DNA of 64,000 nucleotides from Rhizobiaceae bacterium (GCA_905339215.1 CAJPFN010000024.1:62001-126000), one strand, 5' to 3'. Shown: positions 32,982 through 41,569, counted from the stretch's first letter. A program made the numbers and translations. The notes: generated by a model from the sequence alone, not told the origin.

Positions 32982-33710
32982 TTGGCGATCGATGTCTCAG
33001 CGGTCGGACTTCTCACGGCCATTTTGGCGGGTGCCATATCATTCGTTTCCCCATGCGTTCTCCCGCTTGTGCCGGGCTATCTTTCGTTCGTGTCCAGCGG
33101 CGTCGATCCTGCGTCCAAGCGGGTCGCCGATCGCATCAAGGTTGTCTGGTCCGCGCTTTTTTTCATAGCCGGGTTCTCCACCGTCTTCGTGATGCTTGGG
33201 CTTGGCGCGCAGGCGTTCGGCGGCATTCTCCTGCGGTACAATGTCGAGGCAAATCTCCTTGGCGGGGCGCTGCTCGTTTGTTTCGGCCTTGTGATGACAG
33301 GACTGATCAAGATACCGGCGCTGCTCAGAGATTTCAGACTGCCGGGGCCGCAGACCATATCGGGGCCAGCCGGAGCCTATACGCTTGGACTTACATTCGC
33401 CTTTGGATGGACGCCGTGCATTGGCCCAGTGCTCGGCTCGATCCTTACCCTTGCGGCGGTGTCCGCAGGAAGCGGTGCTGTCCTCCTCGCAGCCTATAGC
33501 GTCGGGTTGGGAATCCCCTTTCTGATAGTTGCGGTCGCCTTCAGCAGCATCGCCGCCGGGTTCAAGCGCGTGCGGTATGCCGGCCATATCCTCAACGTCC
33601 TTGCCGGCGGCATCATGATTGCCATGGGAATATTGATGATGACAGGCCGTCTCACTCTGATCGCATTTTGGCTGCTCGAGCGCTTTCCGGGACTGGGCTA
33701 CATCGGCTAG
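32982..33710 (+). CDS. ccdA: CcdA-type thiol-disulfide transmembrane transporter
   Basis: This 242-residue protein with six membrane helices has the two functional cysteines in FVSPCVLPLVPGYL (TM1) and GWTPCIGPVLGS (TM4), the CcdA/DsbD-beta signature. It passes reducing equivalents from cytosolic thioredoxin to periplasmic thioredoxin-like proteins, for cytochrome c maturation or to reduce DsbA/ScsC-like proteins. Start is TTG 32982 behind a strong GAGGAAGGA site. lnt follows after 4 bp. Confidence 0.93.
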   Translation: MAIDVSAVGLLTAILAGAISFVSPCVLPLVPGYLSFVSSGVDPASKRVADRIKVVWSALFFIAGFSTVFVMLGLGAQAFGGILLRYNVEANLLGGALLVCFGLVMTGLIKIPALLRDFRLPGPQTISGPAGAYTLGLTFAFGWTPCIGPVLGSILTLAAVSAGSGAVLLAAYSVGLGIPFLIVAVAFSSIAAGFKRVRYAGHILNVLAGGIMIAMGILMMTGRLTLIAFWLLERFPGLGYIG

Positions 33711-33714
33711 CGCG

Positions 33715-35322
33715 GTGCGGCGCGATCCACGAAGAACGGGGGCCGATTCAATTTCGAGGATCAAGTCGCGCGGAAGGTATCGTCGCTGCGCCCTCGTTGC
33801 CGTCACGATGGGCGGCCTGAGCAGCTTGGGGTTCGCACCCTATTTCGTCTTTCCTCTCACGTATTTGGGCCTTGCCGCGTTCGCCTTTCTGACACGTCAT
33901 AGCCCAAGCGTCTTGTCTGCATTCGTCACCGGATGGGTCTTCGGTTTGGGTCAATTCATCGTTGGCCTGAGCTGGATAACCGAAAGCTTTGCGGTCGAAG
34001 CCGAGAGATTTGGAATGCTGGCTTGGCCCGCGGTGGCTGCTCTTTCGGCATTCCTGGCTCTTTTCCCGGCGTTCGCGGCGATGGCTGCTCGTTGTCTCGG
34101 CGGATCGGGACCGGGTGCGCTCATCGTCCTCCCGGCCACGTGGTCCATCGCCGAGATGGCGCGCGGCACCATACTGACGGGATTCCCCTGGAACCTCATT
34201 GGATACGCTTGGGGATTCAGCGATGAAGTTCTTCAGGCCATATCGGTCATGGGTATCCATGGCCTCGGGCTTCTGACAGTTCTCTTGGCGGTCTTGCCGC
34301 TCCTGATCACCGAGAAATACAAGCTGGGCCGTCGGTCTGCGGCACTCATTCTGATCCCGGTGCCAACGATCGCTTTCGCGGCTCTATGGACTGGCGGGGC
34401 GATGCGCCTGGCCGTGGCCGATATCTGGGAAAATGGACAGCGCGTGCGGATCGTCCAGCCAAACATCCCGCAAAACCAGAAATGGGAGGCCGGCCAAGCG
34501 AACGCAATCCTCGACAAACTCCTGGCGCTCAGTACGTCCGGTGAAAGCGATCGGCCACGCTACGTAGTCTGGCCCGAGACGGCGTATCCTGTCCTGTTCG
34601 AAGCTGGTCGCAGGATCCATCCAGCCCTCACCGCCAGTGTACCGACCGGAGGTCTGCTTCTCTTTGGGGCGGTCAGGGAAGCTCCTGCGCGTCGCGCTGG
34701 TGATCCTGCCCTGTTGAACAGTGCTCTTGCACTCGATGAGAAGGGAGGCGTCGTCGCGGACTACGACAAGAGGCTATTGGTGCCTTTTGGAGAGTTCACC
34801 CCTTTCAAGAGGGTTCTCGGCACCATGAAAATGACTGTCGGCGATATCGACTACATTCCGGGTGAGAGCAGCGCACCGATCCAGCTTGTCGGATTGCCCG
34901 CCGCAAGGGTCTTGATTTGCTATGAGGCAATATTTCCACGTTCGGGCGCTGATGGAGAAAGATGGATCCTGAACATCACGAATGACGCGTGGTTCGGCAT
35001 GTCAGCGGGACCCTACCAGCATTTTCTTGCCGCGCGCGCGAGAGCGATCGAGGCGGGTCTGCCGCTCATCCGGGCGGCCAACAGCGGCGTCAGCGCGATC
35101 GTCGACAGCTATGGTCGGGTGAAGGAGATGCTTCCCCTGAACGTCAGCGGGGTCATCGATGGTCCATTGCCCGCACCCGCGCCTACTGAGACATTGTTCC
35201 GCCGGGCCGGAAACATTCCGGTCGTGGTGTCCATAACGCTGCTCATTGCCGCTGGGGCGGTCACCCGACGACGAACACGGCAAACCGCAGGAGTTGCTGT
35301 GGTCCCTAGTGAACGGAGCTGA
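33715..35322 (+). CDS. lnt: Apolipoprotein N-acyltransferase Lnt
   Basis: This 535-residue protein has about six N-terminal membrane helices and a nitrilase domain with the full catalytic triad: Glu in VVWPETAYPV, Lys in YDKRLLVPFGEF and Cys in VLICYEAIFP. NITNDAWFG and the terminal membrane helix are also typical. It adds the third acyl chain to lipoproteins at the inner membrane. Start is GTG 33715. Together with LspA 0.8 kb downstream it supplies an accessory lipoprotein-maturation set, though lgt is absent here. The 3' end overlaps the convergent BTLCP gene by 17 bp. Confidence 0.95.
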   Translation: MRRDPRRTGADSISRIKSRGRYRRCALVAVTMGGLSSLGFAPYFVFPLTYLGLAAFAFLTRHSPSVLSAFVTGWVFGLGQFIVGLSWITESFAVEAERFGMLAWPAVAALSAFLALFPAFAAMAARCLGGSGPGALIVLPATWSIAEMARGTILTGFPWNLIGYAWGFSDEVLQAISVMGIHGLGLLTVLLAVLPLLITEKYKLGRRSAALILIPVPTIAFAALWTGGAMRLAVADIWENGQRVRIVQPNIPQNQKWEAGQANAILDKLLALSTSGESDRPRYVVWPETAYPVLFEAGRRIHPALTASVPTGGLLLFGAVREAPARRAGDPALLNSALALDEKGGVVADYDKRLLVPFGEFTPFKRVLGTMKMTVGDIDYIPGESSAPIQLVGLPAARVLICYEAIFPRSGADGERWILNITNDAWFGMSAGPYQHFLAARARAIEAGLPLIRAANSGVSAIVDSYGRVKEMLPLNVSGVIDGPLPAPAPTETLFRRAGNIPVVVSITLLIAAGAVTRRRTRQTAGVAVVPSERS

Positions 35323-35908
35323 CCAGCGGCGTGTCCCCGTCTCGTATCGAAACCCATCGACCCGTATGATCGATCGCTTGTCGCTTCAGGTAGGTGTATC
35401 CGGTTTCATCCCAGTTCAAAACCGTGTCCGTGAGATTATCGAGAACAATGTCTCCCCCATCGGTTCGAACGGTCAGCACCGCATGCCCATCGCCGTTTGG
35501 GCGTCGCAGTACAGTCAGGAGCAGGTTGGATGCTGAGATGCCACCTTCCATCAGAACGCGGCGTTTCGCCAACGCATAGTCCTCGCAGTCGCCCGCATCA
35601 ACGGGATAGGTCCAGAATTCTTCCTTGCCATACAGCTCGAGGTCGCTTTTCGGCTTTATGGCCTGATTCACGGTGACCGTGAGTTTCTCCAGCCGCCCGA
35701 GGAGCTCAGTCGACATCTTCAGCGGTGTCACGTTGCGGGAGCGAATTGAGCATTCTGAAGCGTTGCGCCTGCAGAACTCATAGTGTCCGATCGGTTGCGA
35801 TGTCAGGCTTCCTGTCATCATCGCTGAGGGATGGGCCCATGCACTGCTGGCACTAAACGTCCAAGCGGCCACCACGCACAAAGCAGCGATCGACTTTCCA
35901 GTGGTCAC
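35306..35908 (-). CDS. Bacterial transglutaminase-like cysteine peptidase (BTLCP), second copy
   Basis: This 200-residue secreted protein has signal SIAALCVVAAWTFSASSAWA and catalytic segments AGDCEDYALAKRR (Cys), GDGHAVLTVRTDGG (His) and IVLDNLTDTVLNW (Asp). It is clearly paralogous to the protein at 20731-21387. It is adjacent to lnt and lspA but on the opposite strand. The substrate is unknown; no LapD or large adhesin gene is in the window. Confidence 0.9.
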   Translation of the reverse strand: MTTGKSIAALCVVAAWTFSASSAWAHPSAMMTGSLTSQPIGHYEFCRRNASECSIRSRNVTPLKMSTELLGRLEKLTVTVNQAIKPKSDLELYGKEEFWTYPVDAGDCEDYALAKRRVLMEGGISASNLLLTVLRRPNGDGHAVLTVRTDGGDIVLDNLTDTVLNWDETGYTYLKRQAIDHTGRWVSIRDGDTPLVSSVH

Positions 35909-36045
35909 TCCCCGATCCCCCGTCGATTTTAACCGATATTACCAAACCCTTAACGGCTCCTGGGGTCCGCGTCTATTCCGGGCGGGCCACGACTTCGTGA
36001 AGTGTCCATGCCCTCAGCTTTCCACAGGAAGCTGCCCGTCGGCGA

Positions 36046-36076
36046 TTGAAGCTCAAGTAGCTAGAGCGACGAAGCT
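36046..36076 (+). promoter_or_regulatory. MerR-family-type promoter/operator P5 (before lspA)
   Basis: Plus strand: -35 TTGAAG (36046-36051), a 19-nt spacer starting CTCAAGTAGC with GAG at positions 13-15, and a weak -10 GAAGCT (36071-36076). The dyad GCTC-N9-GAGC is perfect. It lies 24 bp upstream of the lspA ATG. Confidence 0.66.
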
Positions 36077-36099
36077 CTCATCCCCGAACGTGACGGAGG

Positions 36100-36603
36100 A
36101 TGACCGTGAAGCGATCCACTAATTTAACTCGAGTTCTCCTCGGTCTCGCCTGCGTGGCTTTGGCGTTCTCGATCGATCAACTGTCCAAGTTTGTAATCGT
36201 CGAGTTTATCATGCAACCGCCAAGGGAAATTTATATAACTGAATTTCTCAATATTGTGCTTTCTTACAATACCGGGATCAGCTTCGGAATTCTGTCCGGC
36301 TATTCTTCCAGCGCTCCTGCTTCGCTGTCATTCCTGACATCGGTCGTTGTCGGATTTCTGTTCGTTTGGATGCTTTATGCAAAGACGAACGGCCATACCA
36401 TGGCGCTGGGACTGATAACGGGAGGTGCGAGCGGGAATATCTACGACCGAATGCGACAAGGCGCGGTTACTGATTTCATCGACCTGCATTTAGGTGCCTG
36501 GCACTGGCCGACATTCAATACTGCTGATGTCGCGATTGTCCTTGGAGCGGCAATTTTGATTGCAGATTCTTTCCGCTCTAAGCCCGGGCAACCTGCTGGA
36601 TGA
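36100..36603 (+). CDS. lspA: Lipoprotein signal peptidase LspA
   Basis: This 167-residue protein with four membrane helices has FSIDQLSKFVIVE in the first helix. The catalytic aspartates lie in GNIYDRMRQGAVTDFID and FNTADVAIV. It cleaves prolipoprotein signal peptides. Accessory lspA genes are known in lead/zinc-resistance loci (PbrC and the PbrBC fusion), and here the gene follows a MerR-type promoter, which points to that type of linkage. Whether it replaces the housekeeping lspA is unknown. Confidence 0.93.
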   Translation: MTVKRSTNLTRVLLGLACVALAFSIDQLSKFVIVEFIMQPPREIYITEFLNIVLSYNTGISFGILSGYSSSAPASLSFLTSVVVGFLFVWMLYAKTNGHTMALGLITGGASGNIYDRMRQGAVTDFIDLHLGAWHWPTFNTADVAIVLGAAILIADSFRSKPGQPAG

Positions 36604-36695
36604 TGCCGTTGCGCACTAGGATCCGGATCGAGCGCTTGTTCGATAGCTCATGCCGCCCTGATGGTCATTGATCACATGCAAACACTGAACCAAAG

Positions 36696-37502
36696 TCAGT
36701 GAGCCATGAACCAGCAGATCTCGGTGCTCCTCAGCATTTCTGTGGTTACGCCCCCAAAGACGCGTTCGGCGAGTGAATTGCGTCCGAAGACGCCAGTCAC
36801 AATCAGGTCCGATCTCTCCCGACCGGCCTGCTCAAGCAAGCTCGAGCACGCGTCTCCAGTGGTGTTGGGAATGTGCAAATATTGCGCTTTTGCGCCATGG
36901 GTACGCAGGTGCGTCGCAACAGCATCGAGCCGTTCGCTCGAAACCTCATCCCCGACGCCGACGACCGAAACACACTCGGCGCGGACAAGCAGAGGGAGCG
37001 CATCATGAACCGCGCGTCGGGCTTGCGCCGTGTCCTTCCAAGCGACCAGAATGCGGGGGAAGCGAGCATTCTCAACCGAGCGCCCCAGGCGTAGCACGGG
37101 CACGCCGGAACCAAGGGCGACGTGAGCCGGGTTCGGCAACACACTTTCGTCTTCATCGGATGAATCCGTGATCAGCAAGTCTGCGGTCAGGAGGTGCGCC
37201 TGTATTGCAGCGGTAGGTTCGCCAATTCCCGAACACCAGTGGACCTGCTCAGAATCGGCGCCAAAGACCTTGTCGACGATGTTCCGACTGGATGCCAACA
37301 TGCGTTCCATCAATCTGGTCTGCTCTTCGGCCCAGAAAACGTTCGGAGCCAAGACATCCTTCATCGACGTTTTCGGCCATGCGTAGGAAGCGACGGAGAC
37401 TCTGGCGTCGAATGCCTTGGCCATCTCTCGTGCGAATTCGAGGGTCCCGGTTAGGTTGCTCCGTGGACATGCATCGACAACTATTTCGCGGAAGTCCGTC
37501 AC
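36696..37502 (-). CDS. Universal stress protein (UspA family, double-length)
   Basis: This 268-residue soluble protein has a first half with the start of a Usp fold (REIVVDACPRSNLTGTLEFAREMAKAFDARVSV). The second half carries ILVAWKDTAQARRAVHDALPLL...LIVTGVFGRNSLAERVFGGVTTEMLRSTEICWFMAH, including the G-x(9)-G-[ST]-type nucleotide-binding region. It is a single chain with two Usp-like repeats, the second better conserved. Role: general stress tolerance, molecular activity unknown. It lies 21 bp downstream of the petB remnant. Confidence 0.85.
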   Translation of the reverse strand: MTDFREIVVDACPRSNLTGTLEFAREMAKAFDARVSVASYAWPKTSMKDVLAPNVFWAEEQTRLMERMLASSRNIVDKVFGADSEQVHWCSGIGEPTAAIQAHLLTADLLITDSSDEDESVLPNPAHVALGSGVPVLRLGRSVENARFPRILVAWKDTAQARRAVHDALPLLVRAECVSVVGVGDEVSSERLDAVATHLRTHGAKAQYLHIPNTTGDACSSLLEQAGRERSDLIVTGVFGRNSLAERVFGGVTTEMLRSTEICWFMAH

Positions 37503-37523
37503 GGTAGAGCTCCTATGGCCTGT

Positions 37524-38065
37524 TCAAACAATATGCTGATTGTTCTGCGGGCTTGCGTTCCCACCCTGCTTGGAAGCGCTGCCACGGTTCCGCGCAGCTG
37601 CGGACAGCACCGCTTCGGTTATCGAGTTGGGCAACCTTCGAGGCGTCTCGACCAAGCCCAGCACAGGCATCGCCACCAAAAAGAAGGCGAAATAAATGAC
37701 CGTCGAGATCTGCATCAACACGACATATATGCCATCCGCCGGTTTGGCCCCGATCCATCCCAGGAAAAGGGTGTTTGCCGCAAACAACCAAAAGAACACT
37801 CTATACCACGGGTGATATACTGCGGATCGCACTTTCGATGTATCGAGCCATGGCACGAAGAAGAGCACCGCGATCGCTCCAAACATTGCCAGGACACCCC
37901 CAGCTTCGAGTCGATCGGTCCGATGTTGAACGTCACGGCGCGGAGATTGCGGGGAACTGGATAGGAGACAAGGGAATCGTGGACCAACCGGGGAAGCGGC
38001 ATCCGCGCATCGATCCATCGTCCTAGGCGCGTTTTGGGGCTATACGCTGACGGCGATCGCGACAT
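37524..38065 (-). pseudogene. petB: Cytochrome b (petB/fbcH) remnant with internal deletion and frameshift
   Basis: Starting at about 38065, the frame encodes a cytochrome b N-terminus ([20 protein letters not shown]...SYPVPRNL). It then jumps directly to [15 protein letters not shown], which belongs far downstream in the protein; roughly 250 central residues with the heme ligands are missing. Next to the jump, a C5 run (37897-37901, plus strand) that should be C6 shifts the frame. After it the C-terminal part [28 protein letters not shown]...[27 protein letters not shown] continues in another frame. It cannot make functional bc1 cytochrome b. Confidence 0.88.
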
Positions 38066-38106
38066 CAACTTCCCTCTCGACGGTCAGATGGCCTACGTTT
38101 CCCTCG

Positions 38107-38137
38107 TCGGTAACATCTCAGGTTGCTTGAGGTTCAA
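38107..38137 (-). promoter_or_regulatory. MerR-family-type promoter/operator P6 (before the petB remnant)
   Basis: Minus strand: -35 TTGAAC (38132-38137), a 19-nt spacer starting CTCAAGCAAC with GAG at positions 13-15, and -10 TACCGA (38107-38112). It lies about 42 bp upstream of the petB remnant start and may once have driven that gene or a lost neighbour. Confidence 0.68.
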
Positions 38138-38420
38138 GCGCCGGCATTCTTGTTTCGATGCGACAAAAGGACATGCAGAAGTGTCGATGTACGACGCATT
38201 CATGGTCGCTGAGGGTAGCCCGTTCGATCCGCTAGGCGCCTTTTGATCGGCGAGGGCGACGGTTTCAACCATATGACGGAGCCGCGCGTCGATCAGGCCA
38301 TGCGTTGGCGGATGAGTCTGAACTTGTGCTATTTTGGAACGATCGACATCACGAGGCGGGGAAATGAGGGGTTTGGGAGCTGGCGTATAGAATGATATCT
38401 GGCAGGATTGGCTGATTGCG
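38138..38420. other. Intergenic region, no gene recognised
   Basis: Between the P6 promoter and the fur-like gene I see only short frames without family character. On the plus strand it should hold the promoter of the fur-like gene; no clear Fur box was found. Confidence 0.35.
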
Positions 38421-38888
38421 ATGCAGATCGATCCAATTGATATCGTCAAGATCTGCAAAGAATGCGGTCTTCGCTTGACAGGCCAGCGGCGCGTGATCGT
38501 CGAGGTTCTTCAGCAAGCGAGGGACCATCCCGACGCTTTGGAACTTCATCGGCGTGCGACGAAAGTCGATCCACGGATAGCGCTTTCAACGATATACCGA
38601 ACACTCAGCCTTCTCGAGGAGAAAGGAATCCTTGAGAGGCACATTTTCGGCGGCGGGCCTGCTCGCTTCGAGCGCGCCGACGCTGAACACCATGACCATT
38701 TCATCGATGTCGAGTCAGGCCGGGTGGTCGAGTTTCGTTCTGATCAGATTGAGCAGCTTCAGCAACAAATTGCGCAGGAGCACGGTTTTGAGATCATCAG
38801 CCACAGGCTGGAAATCTATGTAAAACCGGCGAAAGCGCGAAAGCGGAAACCTGAAGAGGCGCCGCGAGGTCGCGACCGGAGCAAATAA
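38421..38888 (+). CDS. fur: Fur-family metalloregulator (Fur/Mur-like)
   Basis: This 155-residue protein has a winged helix (GLRLTGQRRVIVEVLQQARDHPDALELHRRATKVDPRIALSTIYRTLSLLEEKGI) and a C-terminal dimerisation/metal domain with AEHHDHFIDVESGRVVEF. It lacks the CxxC zinc site of E. coli Fur, as do rhizobial Fur/Mur proteins, and has a Lys/Arg-rich tail (KARKRKPEEAPRGR). In rhizobia Mur represses mntH with Mn2+, while Fur responds to iron. Position directly before a P1B-4 ATPase suggests it controls Fe/Co/Mn balance. Confidence 0.9.
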   Translation: MQIDPIDIVKICKECGLRLTGQRRVIVEVLQQARDHPDALELHRRATKVDPRIALSTIYRTLSLLEEKGILERHIFGGGPARFERADAEHHDHFIDVESGRVVEFRSDQIEQLQQQIAQEHGFEIISHRLEIYVKPAKARKRKPEEAPRGRDRSK

Positions 38889-39046
38889 GCGTTCGACACT
38901 CTCGCAATCTTCAGTATTGGTTGGGCTACGCAAAGGCCCCTCTACAAGCAGGTTTCAGTGTTCGGGGCGAAGCTACGACTACTGAACTGTCTGGGGATGT
39001 TATCGGCTGGCCGGACACGGAATGTTTTACATGGGAGCATTTCTAG

Positions 39047-41548
39047 ATGACAAGCAAGCTTCGTCTGGACATTCCGGTCCTGCTCCCTGAGAGGGACGAC
39101 GTTGCAGATGCTTGCGTCAAGCGTCTGACTGATGACCTTGAGGTTCGACCGGGTGTCGAGAGAGTCCACATCGTGGCAGGTGAAGGCGCGGAGCCTGCGA
39201 AACTATGCCTCCATTACGACCCGGAGATCCTGCCGCTGGCCCGGATCCGCGAGATCGCTCGGACGGCCGGAGCGCAGATTTCGGCTCGCTTCGGGCATCT
39301 GACCTGGAGTGTCTCCGGGATCGGTCACGAACGTCGGGCCCGCACCGTCACTGAAAAGCTGCGGTCTTTGGACGGAATTCTCGAAGCTGAAGCGAGTGCT
39401 GCCGGCATTGTGCATATCGAATTCGATCGCAGCACGATCTCTGAAGACAGAATCGCGTCTTCAATGCGCGACTTGGGCGTCAAGCGGGTGGGCGACGCCT
39501 CGCCGGCGTTGGCGGGAAAACAGGATGCGCAAGCCGGCCATGATCATGGGCCTGGGGAGCGACACTCCGAAGGTGATGGCCATGATCATTCGCACGGTGA
39601 ATTCCTCGGGCCCAACACGGAACTGATCTTCGCGCTCACATGCGGTGCGCTGTTGGGGATCGGTTACGCGATCGAGAAGTTGGTGTCAGGCGCGCCAGGG
39701 TGGCTCCCCACCGCCTGCTACATCGCGGCCTACTTCTTCGGCGGCTTCTTCACCTTGCGCGAGGCTATCGACAATCTTCGCCTCAAGCGATTTGAGATCG
39801 ACACGTTGATGCTGGTCGCGGCTGCTGGCGCGGCAGCGCTCGGCGCGTTCGCAGAAGGCGCTCTGCTGCTTTTCCTGTTCAGCCTGGGCCATGCGCTTGA
39901 ACACTACGCCATGGGCCGCGCCAAGCGCGCCATCGAGGCTTTGGCGGAGCTTGCTCCATCGGTCGCGACCGTCAGGCGCGAGGGCGAGACGGCAGAAATT
40001 CCGGTTGAGGAGCTCGTGGTCGGCGACATCGTCGTTGTTCGCCCGAATGAGCGTCTTCCCGCCGACGGCTTCCTTAGCAAGGGTACGACCAGCGTCAATC
40101 AGGCGCCGGTGACAGGGGAGAGTATCCCGGTCGACAAGCGTCCGGTTGCCGATGTCGCAGCGGCGCGTGCGCGGCCTGATTCCGTTGACGGCGCTTCGCG
40201 CGTCTTTGCCGGCACGATCAATGGTGCGGGTGCGATCGAGATCGAGGTGACGCGAAAATCTACCGAAAGTGCACTTGCCAAGGTCGTCAAGATGGTGAGC
40301 GAAGCGGAAGCGCAGAAGTCGCCGACGCAGCGTTTCACCGAGAAGTTCGAGCGAATCTTCGTGCCAGCGGTCCTGGTGCTCGCGATCCTGATGCTGTTCG
40401 GTTGGGTCGTCATCGACGAGCCGTTCCGCGACAGCTTCTATCGGGCGATGGCCGTGCTGGTGGCTGCCAGCCCCTGCGCGCTCGCGATCGCGACGCCAAG
40501 CGCCGTGCTGTCGGGTGTCGCTCGTGCGGCACGCGGCGGTGTCTTGGTCAAAGGTGGCGGACCGCTCGAGAACCTGGGCTCGCTGACGGCTATTGCCTTC
40601 GACAAGACCGGGACGCTGACGGAGGGCAGGCCGCGCATCACCAACATCGTCACAGCCAAAGGCCTAGACGAAGAGGAACTGCTGACCGTGGCGATCGCCG
40701 TCGAGAGCCTGAGTGATCATCCTCTCGCCGAGGCTATCGTGCGCGACGGCAGGGAGAAGCTAGGCGGCCGGACGATCGGTACAGCATCCGATCTGAAGAG
40801 CCTCACAGGCAAGGGCGTGACGGCGACGCTCGACGGTCAGAGAGTCTGGATCGGCAAGGCCGAGATGTTCGGAAGCGAGGGTGTTCCGGCTCTGAGCCGG
40901 GCGATGATGGAAGCCGTGACGCGGCTGCGCGACGGCGGCCGCACCACGATGGTCGTCCGCCGTGGCGATCGCGATCTCGGTGTGATCGGATTGATGGACA
41001 CGCCGCGCGGCGCCGCACGCGACGCCCTGGCTATGCTGCACGAGATCGGCGTCACGCGCATGATCATGATCTCGGGAGACAATCAGAAGGTCGCCGACGC
41101 AATCGCGAAAGACGTCGGACTCGACGAGGCCTGGGGCGATCTGATGCCCGAGGATAAGGTGGAGGCAATCAAGAAACTGCGGTCCGAAGGCAAGGTCGCC
41201 ATGGTCGGCGATGGCGTCAACGACGCACCGGCGATGGCGCGCGCCACGGTCGGCATTGCCATGGGCGCGGCCGGCTCCGATGTGGCGCTGGAGACGGCCG
41301 ATGTGGCGCTGATGGCTGATGATCTGTCGCACCTGCCGTTCGCAGTCGGGCTCAGCCGCCAGACCCGCTCGATCATCCTCCAGAACGTCGTCGTCAGCCT
41401 CGGCATCGTCGCCGTACTCGTACCAGCGACGATTTTCGGATTGAGCATTGGCGCGGCGGTTGCGGTGCACGAAGGCTCAACCCTTCTCGTGGTCTTCAAC
41501 GCCTTGCGACTGCTCGCTTATCGTGATCCCTATCGAGCAGCGGCTTAG
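39047..41548 (+). CDS. P1B-4-type ATPase (Fe2+/Co2+-type exporter) with degenerate HMA-like N-terminus
   Basis: This 833-residue pump has, at residues about 1-160, two HMA-like folds with no CxxC. A short His-rich linker follows (AGHDHGPGERHSEGDGHDHSHGE), then the core. The transmembrane metal motif is SPC (VAASPCALAIATPSAV), not CPC, and the last helices contain HEGSTLLVVFNALRLL. SPC plus HEGxT are the signatures of the P1B-4 class (CoaT, CtpD, PfeT), which exports Co2+ or Fe2+. DKTGT, SDHPLA and GDGVNDAPAM are intact. The Fur-family gene 158 bp upstream supports iron-linked control. Confidence 0.92.
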   Translation: MTSKLRLDIPVLLPERDDVADACVKRLTDDLEVRPGVERVHIVAGEGAEPAKLCLHYDPEILPLARIREIARTAGAQISARFGHLTWSVSGIGHERRARTVTEKLRSLDGILEAEASAAGIVHIEFDRSTISEDRIASSMRDLGVKRVGDASPALAGKQDAQAGHDHGPGERHSEGDGHDHSHGEFLGPNTELIFALTCGALLGIGYAIEKLVSGAPGWLPTACYIAAYFFGGFFTLREAIDNLRLKRFEIDTLMLVAAAGAAALGAFAEGALLLFLFSLGHALEHYAMGRAKRAIEALAELAPSVATVRREGETAEIPVEELVVGDIVVVRPNERLPADGFLSKGTTSVNQAPVTGESIPVDKRPVADVAAARARPDSVDGASRVFAGTINGAGAIEIEVTRKSTESALAKVVKMVSEAEAQKSPTQRFTEKFERIFVPAVLVLAILMLFGWVVIDEPFRDSFYRAMAVLVAASPCALAIATPSAVLSGVARAARGGVLVKGGGPLENLGSLTAIAFDKTGTLTEGRPRITNIVTAKGLDEEELLTVAIAVESLSDHPLAEAIVRDGREKLGGRTIGTASDLKSLTGKGVTATLDGQRVWIGKAEMFGSEGVPALSRAMMEAVTRLRDGGRTTMVVRRGDRDLGVIGLMDTPRGAARDALAMLHEIGVTRMIMISGDNQKVADAIAKDVGLDEAWGDLMPEDKVEAIKKLRSEGKVAMVGDGVNDAPAMARATVGIAMGAAGSDVALETADVALMADDLSHLPFAVGLSRQTRSIILQNVVVSLGIVAVLVPATIFGLSIGAAVAVHEGSTLLVVFNALRLLAYRDPYRAAA

Positions 41549-41569
41549 ACCCGAAGCCAGCTTTCGCCA

